Shown: positions 5,340 through 5,940 of the stretch, in pieces | How positions within the stretch are numbered: position 1 is the stretch's first letter | Layout of the letters: each line of letters begins with the position of its first letter | From: Acidobacteriota bacterium | Lineage (GTDB): Bacteria > Acidobacteriota > Terriglobia > UBA7540 | Assembly: GCA_003224635.1 (NCBI GenBank) | Contig: QHZK01000256.1 | Coordinates: 1 to 5,940, forward strand | Direction: 5' to 3' | Length of the DNA: 5,940 nt | The notes under the pieces: generated by a model | What the model was told of the DNA's origin: nothing | Seen by the model: the letters and a program-made list of their open reading frames with translations, nothing else | Databases searched by the model: none | Program-made: the position numbers and the translations under genes

Positions 5340-5463
5340 TGGCACATTTAGGCCATTCTTCCTTCGACGCCAAGGGACGTCACATGAAGCGTTAAACGAT
5401 GCACTAGGCTAGTCTATCTCGGAAATCCGCCGGAGTGGCAGGTCCCACGCTGCGCACCGAAAG

Positions 5464-5940
5464 TCAGGAACGGACCTTTTCCGACTTGACGATCCCGGAC
5501 CCTTCCTTGATCGTGAGGATCTGATTGCACTCGACGTTGGTGAACCTTTCGACGGCGGAATCCGGCGTTTTGGCCAGTGCACGGGCTTTCGGTGGATCGC
5601 CGGCTGCGTCCTTGGAGCCCTTCCCGGGCGAGCCGGCCCCCTGCTGCTCAGGCGTGTTGAGCGTCGGCCACTTGACCTCGATCAGGTCGACCACCTTCGC
5701 CTGCCCCACCCCGAAGTGCAGCCGGAGATCGCTCTGCGACATCACGCTGGTGCCGCCGTGCACCTCGTCCATCTGCGAGTGCTTCCCTGTCACCACGCGG
5801 ACGCGGGCCCCGATCGCGGTGCGGTTGCACTTGGTCCCGACGAGCTTGACCTTGATCCAGTTGTTCTTGTTGCCGCCGTCGTTGCGCAGGAGCGAGGGCG
5901 GATCGTTCATGTTCAAGATGAGGACGTCGATGTCGCCGTC
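5464..5940 (-). CDS. CRTAC/ASPIC-UnbV domain protein, C-terminal part (5' end outside window)
   Basis: The frame is open to the right edge, and the residues read there, DGDIDVLILNMNDPPSLLRNDGG, cover the last FG-GAP/VCBS calcium-binding-type blade and its linker, so the gene starts beyond 5940. Next comes the ASPIC/UnbV domain: NNWIKVKLVG, then CNRTAIGARVRVVTG, SQSDLRLHFGVG and VDLIEVKWPT, ending VERFTNVECNQILTIKEG. Such proteins are usually exported, several hundred residues long, built from beta-propeller repeats and common in Acidobacteriota and Planctomycetota. Their molecular role is poorly known (surface binding or adhesion is suspected). Unusually, about 36 residues rich in Gly, Ala, Pro and Lys (5554-5661) split the last part of the domain, between WPT and VERF. 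The stop is TGA at 5464-5466. A start within the window (TTG at 5916) is not plausible because the domain is cut. Confidence 0.88.
   Translation of the reverse strand, partial: DGDIDVLILNMNDPPSLLRNDGGNKNNWIKVKLVGTKCNRTAIGARVRVVTGKHSQMDEVHGGTSVMSQSDLRLHFGVGQAKVVDLIEVKWPTLNTPEQQGAGSPGKGSKDAAGDPPKARALAKTPDSAVERFTNVECNQILTIKEGSGIVKSEKVRS

Larger units (their letters stand above)
5179..5463. other. Regulatory gap between the CRTAC and patatin genes
   Basis: This stretch holds no protein-like frame. It holds the patatin promoter and leader elements listed separately, plus ACTAGGCTAGT (5403-5413), a 5-bp-arm palindrome, and CGTTAAACG just left of it, with 4-bp arms. No T-tailed terminator is seen after the CRTAC gene. 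Confidence 0.55.

Noticed and set aside
5464..5916. A complete small protein starting at the TTG at 5916
   Set aside because: The frame stays open to the window edge with FG-GAP-like residues, so the start would cut a domain. It is the end of a larger gene.

Overview
The window is GC-rich bacterial chromosome with ordinary housekeeping and accessory genes, separated by gaps full of small palindromic repeats. The best lineage guess is Acidobacteriota (Terriglobia-like). This rests on a CRTAC-type FG-GAP/ASPIC-UnbV protein, a standalone nuoB, a GcvT-like YgfZ and the style of the dispersed repeats. It is an inference from protein flavour, as no marker gene is present. There is no rRNA, tRNA, CRISPR array or recognisable transposase.

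Layout. Positions 1-304 hold no gene but contain a terminator-like hairpin, a nested inverted repeat and a near-consensus sigma70 promoter. On the + strand follow nuoB (305-820), with all four N2-cluster cysteines, and a conserved protein of unknown function (1026-1427). Three 14-bp tandem repeats lie in the gap between them. A convergent gap (1428-1741) carries two palindromic repeat elements. All remaining genes are on the minus strand. Read in transcription order from the right edge they are: the C-terminal end of a CRTAC/ASPIC-UnbV protein (5464 to beyond 5940), a patatin-like phospholipase (4147-5076, or 5178 with a GTG start), a MobB/BioD-like P-loop NTPase (3349-3966), a four-helix CopD-like membrane protein (2845-3276) and YgfZ (1742-2833).

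How the genes work together. The membrane protein and ygfZ are 11 bp apart, and the ygfZ ribosome-binding site overlaps the upstream stop codon, so they are probably co-translated. The NTPase may join them by read-through or be separated by a promoter at about 3300-3329. NuoB (an Fe-S subunit) and YgfZ (Fe-S enzyme maintenance) share an Fe-S theme, but they lie on opposite strands and no functional link is shown.

Most notable features: (i) a three-hairpin palindromic repeat present twice in opposite orientation (1539-1600 and 4024-4094), exactly bracketing the NTPase-CopD-ygfZ group; (ii) an uncharacterised MobB-like NTPase with a Cys-x6-Cys-x-Cys motif; (iii) a structured promoter and leader in front of the patatin gene; (iv) a nuoB promoter so close to the ATG that the mRNA should be almost leaderless. 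No clearly new multi-gene system is evident.
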